A DNA stretch of 64,000 nucleotides from Dryomyza anilis. Its lineage: Eukaryota > Arthropoda > Insecta > Diptera > Dryomyzidae. Shown here one piece after another: positions 1 through 11,246 of this stretch; within the stretch, counting starts at the first letter, position 1, and the number at the start of each line of letters is the position of its first letter. Below the pieces are notes generated by a model. That model worked only from the letters and a program-made list of their open reading frames with translations. It ran no database searches and was not told the DNA's origin. The stretch lies in assembly GCA_951804985.1 (NCBI GenBank), contig OX638133.1:25326963-25390962 (forward strand). Direction: 5' to 3'. The translations under genes were made by a program, and so were the position numbers.

Positions 1-66
1 AATGTAAACAAAACGCAAATGTCAAAAATTAAACATTCGCACCTTTGAGATGATAGTGACGAAATA
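1..66 (+). repeat. Terminal fragment of hairpin repeat family H
   Basis: The first 66 bases match the right end of the repeat at 16577-17547. Both contain CGCAAATGTCAAAAATTA followed by GATAGTGACGA. The stretch CATTCGCACCTTTGAG here is a diverged form of the CATTCGCCCCTTTGGCATG that begins the family on the other strand. Only the end of the element lies in the window; the rest would lie to the left. Confidence 0.55.
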
Positions 67-663
67 GATTTGTTTGTTACAAACATCTTTTCATTCATTC
101 AAACAAAATAAAATTATTGTGGCGACCATTAATATATGAATTTGTTTTATAGCACAATAATTAACTATTTTAATCAGAGCATTCGACCATAACGTTATTA
201 TAGAAATCATTATATCATGCAGAATCATTTTTTAGAATAACTGTTAATTACGGTAATCAACTATCGTACGATATGATAAAATCATCAACAATTAAATTAC
301 ATTTCAGTGTTATAATAACCATTATTATAACTATTATACTTATTCTAATCTTAAAATTCAAACAAACTTCTAATTTATTACAATTTACAATTTGTTATTT
401 AATTATTATATTTGCAAAATAGACACTAATTGCGACAATCAACTATGTTGTTTTCTACAATAATTCTACGAAAATCCTTCATTTTAATCAATTGCAGAAC
501 ATACCGCATTTTAAGCCGTGTTCTTCTAACTACCAAAAATCAAAATACGATTTTACGATGTCTGTATTGTTGTCACTGTGTTTGTTGTTATGATATAAAT
601 CCGACACTCGTAGGAACTACCTTGAAGTCACCCATTAGGAAAATTCAAAGCATTTACTCGACA
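67..663. other. AT-rich DNA without a recognised gene
   Basis: No coding frame with protein-like composition is visible. The sequence is rich in TTAT/ATAA and resembles decayed repeat DNA, but I could not match it to another family in the window. Confidence 0.6.
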
Positions 664-669
664 ATATAT

Positions 670-926
670 CGTCGTTGTAGAATGAAAAGTCACCAAATAC
701 ATTTTCAAAATGCCAAATATTCATTTACAAAAATCTTTATAAATCTGTCAATTTTTAATCGATGATCTCAATTTTTTTACCACATGCTAAGAAAATGTAA
801 ATCTATCAATTGATATTTCAACTTTAAAAATGCATCATTTACTTTTTATAATATTAATCAACAAACTCGAAAATTAAGTTTTTCATAAAAATGACTTTAA
901 AAGTGACTTTTCGTTTTACAACGACG
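670..926 (+). mobile_element. MITE family D, copy 1 (257 bp)
   Basis: The ends are inverted repeats: CGTCGTTGTAGAA on the left and TTTTACAACGACG on the right. The inversion continues inward as GAAAAGTCAC against GTGACTTTTC. The element is flanked on both sides by ATATAT (664-669 and 927-932), a plausible 6-bp target duplication. It has no coding capacity. A second copy lies in opposite orientation at 28189-28442. The source transposase family is unknown. Confidence 0.75.
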
Positions 927-932
927 ATATAT

Positions 933-3435
933 TCATGGAATCATGTGAGTAGATTGAAATCCAAAGGCGTCTCATAACCGTGATGGAGTCGTACAACAGA
1001 GTCACATCCAAAATAATGTACGACATTTTTTCGTTTATTTAAAGTTTTTTTCTAAATTAAATACACCGAATTCAGCACATTTTTATCACAAAGTACACAA
1101 AAATAAAATTTTTAAGATAAATGTCAAGATGTATGTATTGGCATATTTCTGTTTTTCTTGCTACGCTATATCCTCGCATAACAACAGACGCATAGCACAC
1201 ACTAAATCCAGCACAGCCATCCAGTTGGCAACAAAAACTTCTTGTACAACAACACCTACGAGTTTTGTTCGTTGTACAAAAAAATGTCCCGCAAAAAATT
1301 CGATCACAAGCATTTTTCGCATATTTTTGTTGTTGCACTCTTAAAAGCAGTTATGTAAACAAACAACATACACAAAAGCAATAGCAGTCAAATGAGGTAC
1401 ACTGTTAAAATGTTTATATATTAAAAATGTCTGTATTTTTTTAATAAATTAAATGAAATGATATAATGCAATTAGAACTCAATTTAAGAAAAACTACATG
1501 ATTTTACAATTAACAAAAAAAAAACAAAAAATGTTAAATTCACAATCGACGAACGACGCTAGCGTAGCGAAGAACAGAGAAACAACACAGTTTGCCTATT
1601 TATATTTGGAAATGCATGTGCTTTTGTAGTTGTATTCGATTTACTGCTTCACAAGTGCGTTACAGAGCTTATTTTTGAGATGCTTACATTCTTTAGTCTT
1701 AAAAACGAAGAAAATCAAAACAAATGTACACATCTTCTGAAATATTCACGTTCATAAACAATTTTCGCGCTTTCTTTTATTAATTTTTGTTAATTTATTC
1801 CTTCTTTAAATATTTAGATTTATCATCATTTTGTTAGAATTCCATTATTACCAAAGAAACATAATAAATACATTAAAATGTTAAAAATAAATGCAAGAGT
1901 CTTGTTTTCTATCTAGCTCTTGCTCTTGCAAGGAAATGACGATATTGTTCTTGCTTTTACGCTTGAAATAAATGCAAGAGCAAGTTCAAGATGCAAGAAC
2001 AAGAAATTTTGTCCATCACTATACAGAATACGGAATTGCTCGAATACGAAATTATGTGACTAAACGTTATTGTGACCGAGTTAAGTTTGGTACACCCCTG
2101 CGTGAAAAAGGCATAAATTTTTGTCGTTTTTTTGAGTAGTGTTATGTCGAAAAATAATGTTTCAAAGTCTGCCTCTTAAATAAAAGTTTACCTCGTGAAA
2201 GTGTCTGTATTGTTTTTCACATAACCTAACTTTCTACTGGGTGCATAGTGAATACATGTGCGTGGCATTTGCTAGGCCCACGAAGGATTTGCTTCTCAAT
2301 ACTTTCGTCATAACAACGATAACTGAGCTGTTGAGCTTGTGAGTTGCTGAATGCGAATTTCGTGGAAACTGTGCATTGCTGCAAAACCAAAAAAAAAAAA
2401 ACAGAAAAAACTTTTCGCAAACGAATCACTTCAATTGTTCTACTTGTTTTGTGTGGTTTTTGTTATTTCAGATTCGAATGTTGTTCTTGTTGCTCGAGGT
2501 TGAAGCACTAGTCTGCGGCGCAAATATTGGGCGTATTTGTTACAGTGTTTTTGTTGCACAAACTTGTTGGCCAACATACAAAAGTCAGACAACAAAATGT
2601 TGGCATTGTAGTTCTTGTTGGTAGACATGTATGGCATATCATGTAGCACAGCACAACAGTTTTGTAGATTCGACAATATTTCAAATTTAAAATTCATTCG
2701 AGTTCAATTTGGCATAAATGAAAGAGTTCAATACGGTTCAAGAGTAGAGAAACGCATTACAAACATAGGTTGTACACTGCGTATGAGCAACCTGTAATTG
2801 TTAATTTAGCCGAATTTTGAACCAATTACCACTCAGAAATTAATTGCCAAAATAATTGTAATAATTTCCGTAAATACTATTCATAAATTAGTAGTAGTAG
2901 TAGTACCGACTAGTTGTGTATTTAAATTCAGACAAATTAGCGCCCAACACAAATTACAACGCATTAAATACGACCTCATCGACATGGCAAAACCTCATGC
3001 AGGCCATGAGAGATTAATGGACACGATTAGGCAACTATATATTTAATTTGAATGTATTCAGCATGTGTTATAGAGAGGTTCAGTTCATGAACTCAAATTT
3101 ATTTATTATTGTTTGTATTACCTAAAGTTTTTGAATGACATGGATATGTAAAAAAAATATATATTTTATTATATTGTTTTTTTTTCATTAATTTAATATT
3201 TTTATAATTTATTATTATTTTTTATTTATTATTATTTTTTTATTTATTCTTATTTTTGATTTATTTTAAATTTGATTTTTTTTTTAAATAATTTTTTGAA
3301 TTTTCCATTGTTGTCGTCGTCCGTCCTCAGCTTGGAATCCTCTTATGTTCCTGACTACTTAATGCTATCGACATAACTATCATTTATTATGAAACTATTA
3401 TACAAACATGTCTCTGAAAAAGAAGCTGAGCCTAA
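933..3435. other. Unassigned DNA, no gene seen
   Basis: Two sub-stretches (about 1120-1340 and 2220-2700) are less AT-biased and look like unique sequence, yet no open frame has convincing protein composition or splice context. Other parts are low complexity: (TAG)n near 2890 and TTATTT-rich sequence at 3150-3300. An imperfect inverted and direct repeat of CAAGAGCAAG-like words occupies about 1885-2015. Confidence 0.5.
1885..2015. repeat. CAAGAG-rich imperfect inverted repeat
   Basis: AAATAAATGCAAGAG occurs twice, near 1885 and 1970. The stretch rich in TCTTGCTCTTGC is answered by GCAAGAGCAAG and GCAAGAACAAGA on the same strand. The two halves could fold on each other imperfectly. No transposon ends are evident. 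Confidence 0.5.
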
Positions 3436-3437
3436 TA

Positions 3438-4672
3438 AAGGGTTTTTCAATAAGAGCGCTACAAAAGTTTCCTTTTTCCTGTAAAAGTACGTTCGATGCC
3501 ATTACGTATGGAACTCGATTTTTTTTGCATGGCCACCACGGGTACGCTTGCATAAGTCCAGACGCTGAATTTTCGACGGTTTTCAAGCATAAATCGGCCG
3601 ATACTGCTGCAATTTCACGTTCGATATTCGTACGAAGTTCATCAATCGTCGTTGGCTTGTTGACATAGACCATAGACTTGACGTAGCCCCACAGGAAATA
3701 GTCTCACGGCGTCAAATCGCACGACCGAGGCGGCCAATCGACTGGACCATTTCGTGAGATAAAACGTTCTCCAAACTTGGTTTCCAATAAATTGATTGTG
3801 GCATTCGTTGTGTGGCTTGTGTCGCCGTCCTGTTGGAACCACATGTCCTCCAAGTCCATATCATCCAATTGGGGCCAAAAATATTCGGTTATCATTGAAC
3901 GGTAGCGATCCCCATTCACAGTAACGTGCCGGTCTTGATTATCACGGAAGAAGTACGGCCCAATGACGCCGCCGGTCCATAAACCGCACCAAACCGTAAT
4001 TTTTCCGGGATGCAATGATGACTCATGGAGTACGTGTGGATTGCTGTCTGACCAATAACGCATATGTTGTTTATTGACGAAGCCATTCAGCCAGAAATGA
4101 GCCTCATCGCTGAAGATGATTTTTCGATGAAAATCCGAATCATTTTTAAGTTGTTGTTCAGCCCAATTCACGATCATACGACGCTTCTGGTGGTCAAGCG
4201 GCTTCAGTTCTTGCGTCAATTTGATTTTGTAAGGATGTAGGCCATGATCTTTTCGCAAAATTCGCCACAAGGACGTCACAGAGATGCCCTACGCTTGAGA
4301 ACGACGTGGGAGAGACACATTTGGGCTTTCTTCAAGTGAAGCCACAGCGGCAGCAATATTCTCGACACTACGTGCACTTCTTTGTCTCACTGGCACGGGA
4401 ACATTTTGTACTGTGCCTGTGGAGTCAAAATTTTCCACTAGACGCTCAATTGTTGAACTGCTAGGACGATTATGACGACCATTAATGTTGAGGCCACTGA
4501 CTCCGAATTTCGATAGTAAATTTTAATAATTTCGACTCGTTATTGGCTCGTATATCTTTCCATCATGAAATGGCAAACCTTACTGAAGAGAAATGTCAAA
4601 AGAGCGGCAAGAAATATGGCGTCGTTTGCTGTCCCTGTCGCTCTACTTTTGTAGCGTCCCTGTTGAACCCTT
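3438..4672 (-). mobile_element. Tc1/mariner-type transposon, 1235 bp, decayed
   Basis: The left end reads AAGGGTTTTTCAATAAGAGC and the right end, on the other strand, AAGGGTTCAACAGGGACGC. Both continue into GCTACAAAAG. Both ends are flanked by TA (3436-3437 and 4673-4674), the usual target duplication of the IS630/Tc1/mariner superfamily. Length and layout fit that superfamily, with one minus-strand transposase filling most of the element. Deletion derivatives with the same ends occur at 19921-20171 and 24351-24558, and a half copy at 26321-26439. This copy is the only one that keeps transposase sequence. Confidence 0.9.
3502..4563 (-). pseudogene. Tc1/mariner-type transposase pseudogene
   Basis: This is a cut-and-paste transposase of the IS630/Tc1/mariner superfamily that can no longer be translated. 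The start at 4563 gives MERYTSQ, then an in-frame TAA at codon 8; the copy at 19921 still reads CAA there. A helix-turn-helix-like stretch (NRPSSSTIERLV) follows after a frame change. The catalytic core is recognisable: IFSDEAHF for the first Asp, WFQQDGDTSH for the second, and WPPRSCDLTP for the third. I count 36 residues between the second and third Asp. An in-frame TAG lies at 4289-4291 and a TGA at 3704-3706, directly after CDLTP and before DYFLWGYVK. The C-terminus (NIEREIAAVSADLC) shifts frame once more. Length (about 354 codons) is normal for the family, so the damage is point mutations and small indels rather than truncation. Confidence 0.9.
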
Positions 4673-4684
4673 TATTACGAGCAT

Positions 4685-4795
4685 TTGTTTGAGTGTTACA
4701 GTTTTAAATGTTACAGTTTGAATATAACAGTTTTAAATGTTACAGTTTGAATATAAAAGTTTCAATAAAACAGTTTGAGATTTTTTTTGACAGTT
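4685..4795. repeat. Short tandem repeat of TTACAGTTT words
   Basis: GTTACAGTTTTAAAT and GTTACAGTTTGAATATAA alternate about twice, then degenerate into AAAACAGTTTGAGA. The array starts just outside the right end of the mariner copy. It has no visible function. Confidence 0.6.
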
Positions 4796-5221
4796 TGAAA
4801 ATGCTTGAAAATTTTCTCTTAGAAGTATGCAACATTTTAAGTGAATTTAATTATTTTTTAAGTTTTTAGTTTCTTATATAAAAAAATTCACGTTTAATAT
4901 AAATGTTTTATGCATTTGTTGCAAAAGTATTTTGTCTGCACATTGAAGATAAACGAATTTTTGTTCAGAATAATTATTTTATTTGTTACAGCAAACATGT
5001 AAACATTTGTGAGGAAAATTGGAGCACGTTGAAAAGAAATTTGTTTGCCGCAAACTATCTGTAAGTAAAACAAGTTGTTTTGTAATCAACTGGTTAACAT
5101 ATGATTTGCATCTGCAAAATTCAAATCCTATTGAAGTTGACCAAAAACAAAAGATTATATTCAATAGATTAATAACACTACTCCACAAAACAATAACAAA
5201 TTTTGACATGGATTTCCTATA

Positions 5222-7302
5222 GATCAATTCTATGTATATAATTCGCGGTTGCTGATTTTGACTGCATACTCAGTTTTTTTTCTATTACGTAACGTTTTTA
5301 ATATCGAAATTAAATCCGATTACTTTTTTTGATTATTTATATTTTTGTTTGGTCTGACACAAATTTTTTTTTGGATAGGTATCAAATTCAATGAATATCC
5401 TCATTTACAGAATGTCTATATCACTTCGAGTTTTTTATTTTTTTGTTAATTTTCACTTCTGTATGCAAATTCGCATTTTCCTACCTTGAGTTACTTATAT
5501 AATTGAAACTCAACATCTACGTACGTTATTTTTAAAGTGTATAACCTTTTAGAAAACCAACACATTTAGCTTACCAAAATTTTTTGATTTATTAAAATAG
5601 GTTTAAAAAAGACCTGAGTTATAGTCATACTACGACAAAACAATTTAAATTTGATTACATATTTCAATTTTGAAAAATCGTTAAAAAATCATCTTACTAG
5701 ATAATCTGCACATTTTTACAGTTATTAAAAGTAAATTCAATTACCTTATCATAACTTTTGAATTTATCAAACTTTAACAAGTAATAACAAAGTTATGATC
5801 GATTACATCATTGTCCTTTAAATAATAAATTGTTTTAACCGAGTCATTCCCACACTATATTTACTAAATCAAGTCAACAATGAGATTTAAAGTTCTTGGA
5901 TTTTGTTTAAAGGGTTCAATTGACCCTTTAAACAAAATCCAATTTTGGTCAATTATTTTTTTAAGTTTTTTTTGACAACTTTATCCTGATAAACTGTGAT
6001 CCAAAGTTACAAAAAGTAGACAAAAAATCACTTTTGTAGGTTGTTCATATTAAAACATCTTTTGATCGAGATATGATATAAACCCCATCGAGATGTCATT
6101 TTAAAGCTTATAAAATATGCTTTTGAAAAATTTAAGTTATTTATGCTTTGGCTGGACATGTGGTAATTATCATTGCACTTAAAATTGTATGTCCTTAAAA
6201 AGAACTATTTTGAAAATTCTTAATATATACTAAATTATTTATTGATTTATTATGAATATTCGTGATAAATTTCAAGTTGGTATTTTGACGTTATGTTATC
6301 AACACAACAGTCTTCGATAAAAACTGTTTAAATTTAAAATATTTGTATATTTTACATACAAATTACTGAAAAATAGCTGTTTTTACTCAAATTTTTCTCA
6401 AAAACTCTACGAAATAACAAAAAACTAAGTTTGCAATAAGAATAAGTGTACTTGAAATATTAATAATAATAATAGTTTGGCGCTACAGTTCTGTATAGGA
6501 CTTAGGCCGAGCTCTCTCACTATTTTGAGCTGTGCGTGTTATATTTGTACTCAAAAATAGTGGGACCTACAGTTTATTGCCGAATCCGAACGGCGGGTGA
6601 GAGCTTTTCATAGGCAAAGTTTTACTCTCGTAGGTTTGCCATTTACTGCCGAGAGGTAACGCGGTATAAAAAAATGTTTCTATGAAAAGATGTTGTTAGC
6701 CCCAGTCCAGGATTGAACCGGGGACCTTTCGGCTCGCAGTCCAACGCACTAACCACTGAGCTACCGCGACTACATTATAGTAGTGACATATAGTACATAC
6801 ATATAGTAGTGATATTTTCAGATTACGGCATTTGTTTTTTTTTTTGAAAAATGATTATATAAATTATTATCAAAATTAAATTTTCAGGGCATATTTTAAA
6901 AAATGGGCCAATTAGAAAAATGTTAGTAATTTTGATAGTTAGTTTGGACTATGCTCTAGATAACCATAATTACCATTGTGTTCATTATTAAATCCTATAT
7001 GATAAAAAAAAAAATTTTAAAATAAAAAAAATTCCGAGTTTAGATCCAATTATTTCAAAAACATTGGAATATTAGCATTCAATACTATATATTAAAATTA
7101 ACCTAGACAATTAAAATAAAAGTTGCGTTTCAGGCTTTTTTGTTAAACTATTTTTTCACAGAACTATATTATTTTTTCTAAGTAGTGGGTGAGAACGGCT
7201 TAAAAATACTTTTGCAATTTTCTCAAAAACGTTACGTAATAGAAAAAAAACTGAGTATGCAGTCAAACTCACCTGCAGCAAGTTATATAGAATTGATGTA
7301 TA
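5222..7302. mobile_element. Large terminal-inverted-repeat element I, copy 1
   Basis: The left end (ATCAATTCTATGTATATAAT, then GCATACTCAGTTTTTTTC and TATTACGTAACGTTTTT) is matched in inverted form on the right (AAAAACGTTACGTAATAG, GAGTATGCAGTCAAACTC, ATATAGAATTGATGTA). The inverted ends are at least 75 bp. A SINE is inserted at 6461-6771. The interior holds no open frame, and part of it (about 5990-6290) resembles the palindromic element at 26442-27174. The copy at 12952-14840 shares both ends and the interior phrase AGTTTGGACTATGCTCTAGA. The superfamily is unknown; it appears to be a non-autonomous fold-back-like DNA element. Confidence 0.7.
6461..6771 (-). mobile_element. tRNA-derived SINE, copy 1
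   Basis: Read on the minus strand, the head is tRNA-like. GGTAGCTCAGTGGTTAGTGC carries an RNA polymerase III A box, and GGTTCAATCC about 30 bases later is a B box. A non-tRNA body follows (including GGCAAACCTACGAGAG), and the element ends in an (ATT)n tail. Five related copies in this window share head, body and tail. The copy sits inside element I. It is not a working tRNA gene, because the 3' half does not close an acceptor stem and the element continues for about 240 bp. Confidence 0.9.
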
Positions 7303-7345
7303 TCTGCGATGATACCGCAAAACCGCTTATGTACATTTTCGAATA

Positions 7346-8152
7346 TCTATATATATAAAACTCTTGGTCCGTCTGTCAGTCTGTCGGTCTGTCTGTCTGT
7401 TTGTTCCAGCATCACGTCTAAACCGCTGAACCGATTTAACTGAAGTTTTGCCACGGGATACTAAGGAGTCCGGAGGGTGTCATAGGCTATATATGGGCGG
7501 GATTGGACAAAGGGGCGTGGTACCTCCATACAACCTAAACTTTCAAAACGACATAACTCAGCACATACACAATCCAAAAAGATGAAACAAAAAACTAAAA
7601 CTCACCACACTAAAACTCACCACAATAAAACTCACCACGCTAAAACTCACCGCACTAAAAATTCACCATACTAAAACTCACCACACTAAAACTCACCACA
7701 CCAAAATTCACCACACTAAAACTCACCACACTAAAACTCACCACACCAAAACTCACCACACTAAAACTCACCACACTAAAAATTCAACACACTAAAACTC
7801 ACCACATTTTAACTAACTACATTAAAACTTCTACTGGGAAAAAGTCTACGGGAAAGAGTTCTACCGGGAAGAGTTCTACCGGGAAGAATTCTACGGTAAA
7901 GCGTTCTATGGTGAAGAATTTTACGGCGAAGATTTCTACTGGGAAGAATCCTACGGCGAAATATTCTACTGTCTGAAATGTTGTTTTAAGAAAAGTTGTT
8001 TTGGCGGAGTATTATTATTTGGTTACTACATTTATAAAACCAATAAAAAAAAAATATAAAAAATAATAATAATTTTTTTTTATATTAATAAAATCGCTTT
8101 ATATCTATGAATTCACAATATCTTGGCACGAGTCGTGCACGGGTCCAGCTAG
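7346..8152 (+). mobile_element. Non-autonomous Helitron, complete (807 bp)
   Basis: The element starts with TC (TCTATATATATAAAACTC) directly after an A and ends with CTAG directly before a T. This is the A|T insertion and TC...CTRR architecture of Helitrons. Just inside the 3' end lies the hairpin GGCACGAGTCGTGC, 11 bases before the CTAG. Near the 5' end is a (GTCY)n run (7370-7400). The middle consists of two minisatellites with a 15-bp period. There is no Rep/helicase sequence, so it must have moved with help from another element. Copies or parts lie at 21185, 47475-48859, 51383-53588 and 51475-52500. Confidence 0.92.
7593..7975 (+). repeat. Two adjacent 15-bp minisatellites inside the Helitron
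   Basis: From 7593 to about 7827 the unit is ACTAAAACTCACCAC with variants (AATTCACC, CGCACTAAAA). From about 7828 to 7975 the unit changes to TTCTACCGGGAAGAG-like words of the same 15-bp length. The same two arrays, in the same order, occur in the Helitrons at 48030-48655 and, inverted, at 51673-52245. Confidence 0.9.
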
Positions 8153-9387
8153 TCTCTTATAAAATGAATTTTACAGAAGAAACAAAACTATTTTCAGTTT
8201 TAATTCTGCACTTACTTCATACAAAATTAAGTATGTCATAACATATATTGGTATTTATCTAATTTATCCGATCAGCATATCATTAAAAACCCGATTAAAA
8301 CACAAAATTAGGCGTAATTTTCACATGCAGTTAGGCGGTTTTGCAGTATCACCGACGATATGTCTATTATACATAATTTTTAGTATAACCACTTTTTAAT
8401 GTAAACTCAATTAAGATAGCTCAACTTTATTATTTTTAACTAATTTTTTTTTTTAACATTTTAAGTCGCCATAAAATTTTTAAGTTTTTTTTTTAGTTTA
8501 ATAAGATACAAAATTTCTTCTAAATTTCATTTATTTCTAAGAGGGTTGGGTAAATCTGTAGGTTGCTATAGATGTTTATGAAATTGTTATTGATACTGTT
8601 GACAAGAAAAAATTCAACAAAAAAAAACTATCAAAAAATAATCAACCAATTCCAAAAAGTTAAATTTAACAAAGAGAACCTTAATCGTAATATAAACTCT
8701 ACATTTTATAGAAATATCAATATCAATTCCATGTATTTTGCAATTATTCCAAAAAATAAAACCATTGCACGCTGTGTGCCAACAACACAGAACCCAGTGC
8801 ATTCACCCATATTCCGGGTGAGTGGATATAAAAATGTACGACGTTTATGTGTTAATAAAACTTGCTGCAACATTTTTTAATGTTTGCGAAATGTGTAGTA
8901 TTTTTTTATTAACAAAAAACGACTAAGTAAAGAAAAAAACGAATTTTTTTTATTAAATAAAAAGAAATTACAGTGCCGCGAGGACCATAGATATATGCTT
9001 TACCATTTATTTTGAAATTGTGAGCCAATGTGGATTAAATAAAATACAAATAAAAAATAATTAAATGTATTCAAAAGCAGAGTAAATATTTGAAAATATA
9101 CAAAATGATAATATGATACACTTTGAAACATTATAAATATTTAATTTGACATATTATTTAAATTTCATTTTAATTTGCACAAGATTTTATCAATGCAAAT
9201 ACTAATTTTAATAACACGGCATTTATATAGAAAGTACATTTAAATATGTCAAATACGTAGGGTAATTTGCAGACGTATATTTTTGAATATTATTTAATGG
9301 ATTTGGTACATTTTATATACAACAAATTTAAATTCAAATGTTAAAAGTCATATTAATTTTCAGTTTTTTTTTATTCTTTGCGTTGGA
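8153..9387. other. Unassigned AT-rich DNA, no gene seen
   Basis: The stretch 8333-8372 (GGCGGTTTTGCAGTATCACC) is an inverted match to 7295-7340 on the other side of the Helitron. This suggests the Helitron sits inside an older inverted-repeat element. A frame at 8572-8880 is Asn/Lys-rich with no recognisable domain and is probably chance. Confidence 0.5.
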
Positions 9388-11246
9388 TAACACAGCACAA
9401 CAAATAAAAATTATCCGCGATGTAAGTATGATTTCCTGATGGACGTCAAGATTCTAATTACTACCTCATACTCAGTTTTTTCAGATTGCCTCAAGTTTTT
9501 GAGTTATTTTACGTAAAACAAATATTTGGCAATGCACGTGTTTTTCTACATATTTTGCTCTATAAATTTGTACAGATTTGAGTTATCGATTCAATTTCTA
9601 TTATATTCCTCTGAGAATACTTCAGCTAATATTCTAAAATAAACCACATGAAAATCGCTTCCATTTGACCAAAGTTATGACCAGTCAAACGCAAAAAATA
9701 TGAATTTTAAAGTGTACCTATTATTTGTTGCATTACATCTATCACATAACATCTTCATTTGACTCTATTGTTGGATACTGAGGGAAACCCATGGAAAGTA
9801 ATACATTTATACAAAACTGAATTCTACTGGTTTCAGGTTTTGTTGAAATTTCTATGAAAAATTGATGGGGAAAAAAATTATATTGATTAAACCACAAAAG
9901 AAAATTAATACTAAAAATCGTAAGCATGAATTTGTATTTAATCTGAAGACTTAAAGAGTGATTTGTAAAAACAAAGTAATAGGAATCATACGATTATGGA
10001 TCTCGTTTCACATATAATATATAATTTAATTGAATTATGAAAACTTATTATGTTATGCAATAAATAATAGGTACACCTTAAAAACAATATTTATTGTGTT
10101 TGACTGGTCATAACTTCGGTCAGCTTAATGCGAAATTCATGAAGTTTATTTCAAAATATTAGCTGAATTATTCTCAGAGGAATATAAAAGAAATTGGATC
10201 GATAACTCAAATTTCAAAGTTATAGACCAAAATATGTAGAAAAACACGAAATTGCCATTTATTTGTATTACGTAATAACTCAAAAACTTGAGGCAAACTG
10301 AAATAACTGAGTATGAGGTAGAGATGGGCGCGTGCCTGTTTTTGATGGCACGGACACGCACGGGCACGCCGATAGGTGACACGCACGAGCAAGAGCCCGA
10401 CGAGTAAAATTACAGGCACGCACGATAAAATACGGGGGTTTTAAAAGACACGAAGAAACACGGAAAAACAACACAAAACATGGAAAAACACGACAAATAA
10501 CGAAAAAAATCACGGAAAACGTAAAAAATAATACCGGAACCTTTTAGATTTTTGGAACCAGAATCGTTATTAAAAATGTGTTGAACGGGAACTGGAATCG
10601 AAACATATATATTTATTTCTGGTTGGTATCGATACCGCCATTTTAAAAATATCGGAACCAGAAACGGAACAAATATTATAGTCCCTGTCGGGGAACGCAA
10701 AGAACCGGAATCGGAACCGTTATAAAAAATGTATGGAACCGGAATCGAAATCCATTTTATGTGTTGGTTGAAAGCGGAATCGAAACCACAATTTAAAAAA
10801 TCTTCGAACCGGAACCGCAACCGATATTCCAATAGGTTTTAGTCCCTGTAATAAATAATTCAAAAATTAAGTTTGATACTGTTTTATTTTCTTAAATCCA
10901 TAAGTAAAACTAAAATAACAGATTTTTAAGAAAAGGCTAAAATATCGTAAAATTTTTATTTTCTGAAGCTGGAAGGGTTTTTTTTTAAATTGGGGTAGAA
11001 ACTATAAAAAAAATCTTTAATGGGCGCATACCTGATTTTGGAGGCACAGGCACGCACGGGCACGACAGCAACTGGCACGCACGGAGATTTGCACGCACGA
11101 ACTCAGATTTTCGGGCGTGACACGAAAAAAGCACGGCACGCGCCCAACTCTAGTAAGAGGTCGTGATTAGAATCATGAAATCCATCGGAAATCATACTAA
11201 GATCGTGGATTATTAAAAAATGTCTCTATTTGTTGTCTTGTGTAAT
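9388..11246. mobile_element. Long palindromic element J with about 350-bp arms
   Basis: The left arm (9388-9738) and the right arm (10050-10318 plus 11153-11246) are inverted copies over most of their length. Examples are CCTCATACTCAGTT against AACTGAGTATGAGG, TATTCCTCTGAGAATA in both arms, and GTACCTATTATTTGTTGCAT against ATGCAATAAATAATAGGTAC. The right arm is interrupted by the hAT element at 10319-11152. The spacer between the arms is about 310 bp and not coding. The outermost bases are diverged, so the exact ends are uncertain. It is a fold-back-type repeat of unknown superfamily. Confidence 0.8.
10319..11152. mobile_element. Non-autonomous hAT element, 834 bp
   Basis: The inverted ends are TAGAGATGGGCGCGTGCC on the left and, on the other strand, TAGAGTTGGGCGCGTGCC on the right. 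They fit the hAT terminal pattern TAGNG. Flanks are GTATGAGG (10311-10318) and GTAAGAGG (11153-11160), an 8-bp target duplication with one difference. The left arm of palindrome J preserves the empty site as GTATGAGGTAGTAATTAG read in inverse. The interior carries GCACGCACGGGCACG-like words near both ends and a block of GGAACCGGAATCG words at 10540-10851 (repeat family N). No transposase is present. Confidence 0.88.

Noticed and set aside
430..765. A 111-residue frame overlapping MITE D
   Set aside because: It crosses the left end of a MITE, has a non-ATG start and Ile/Lys-rich composition typical of AT-rich non-coding DNA.
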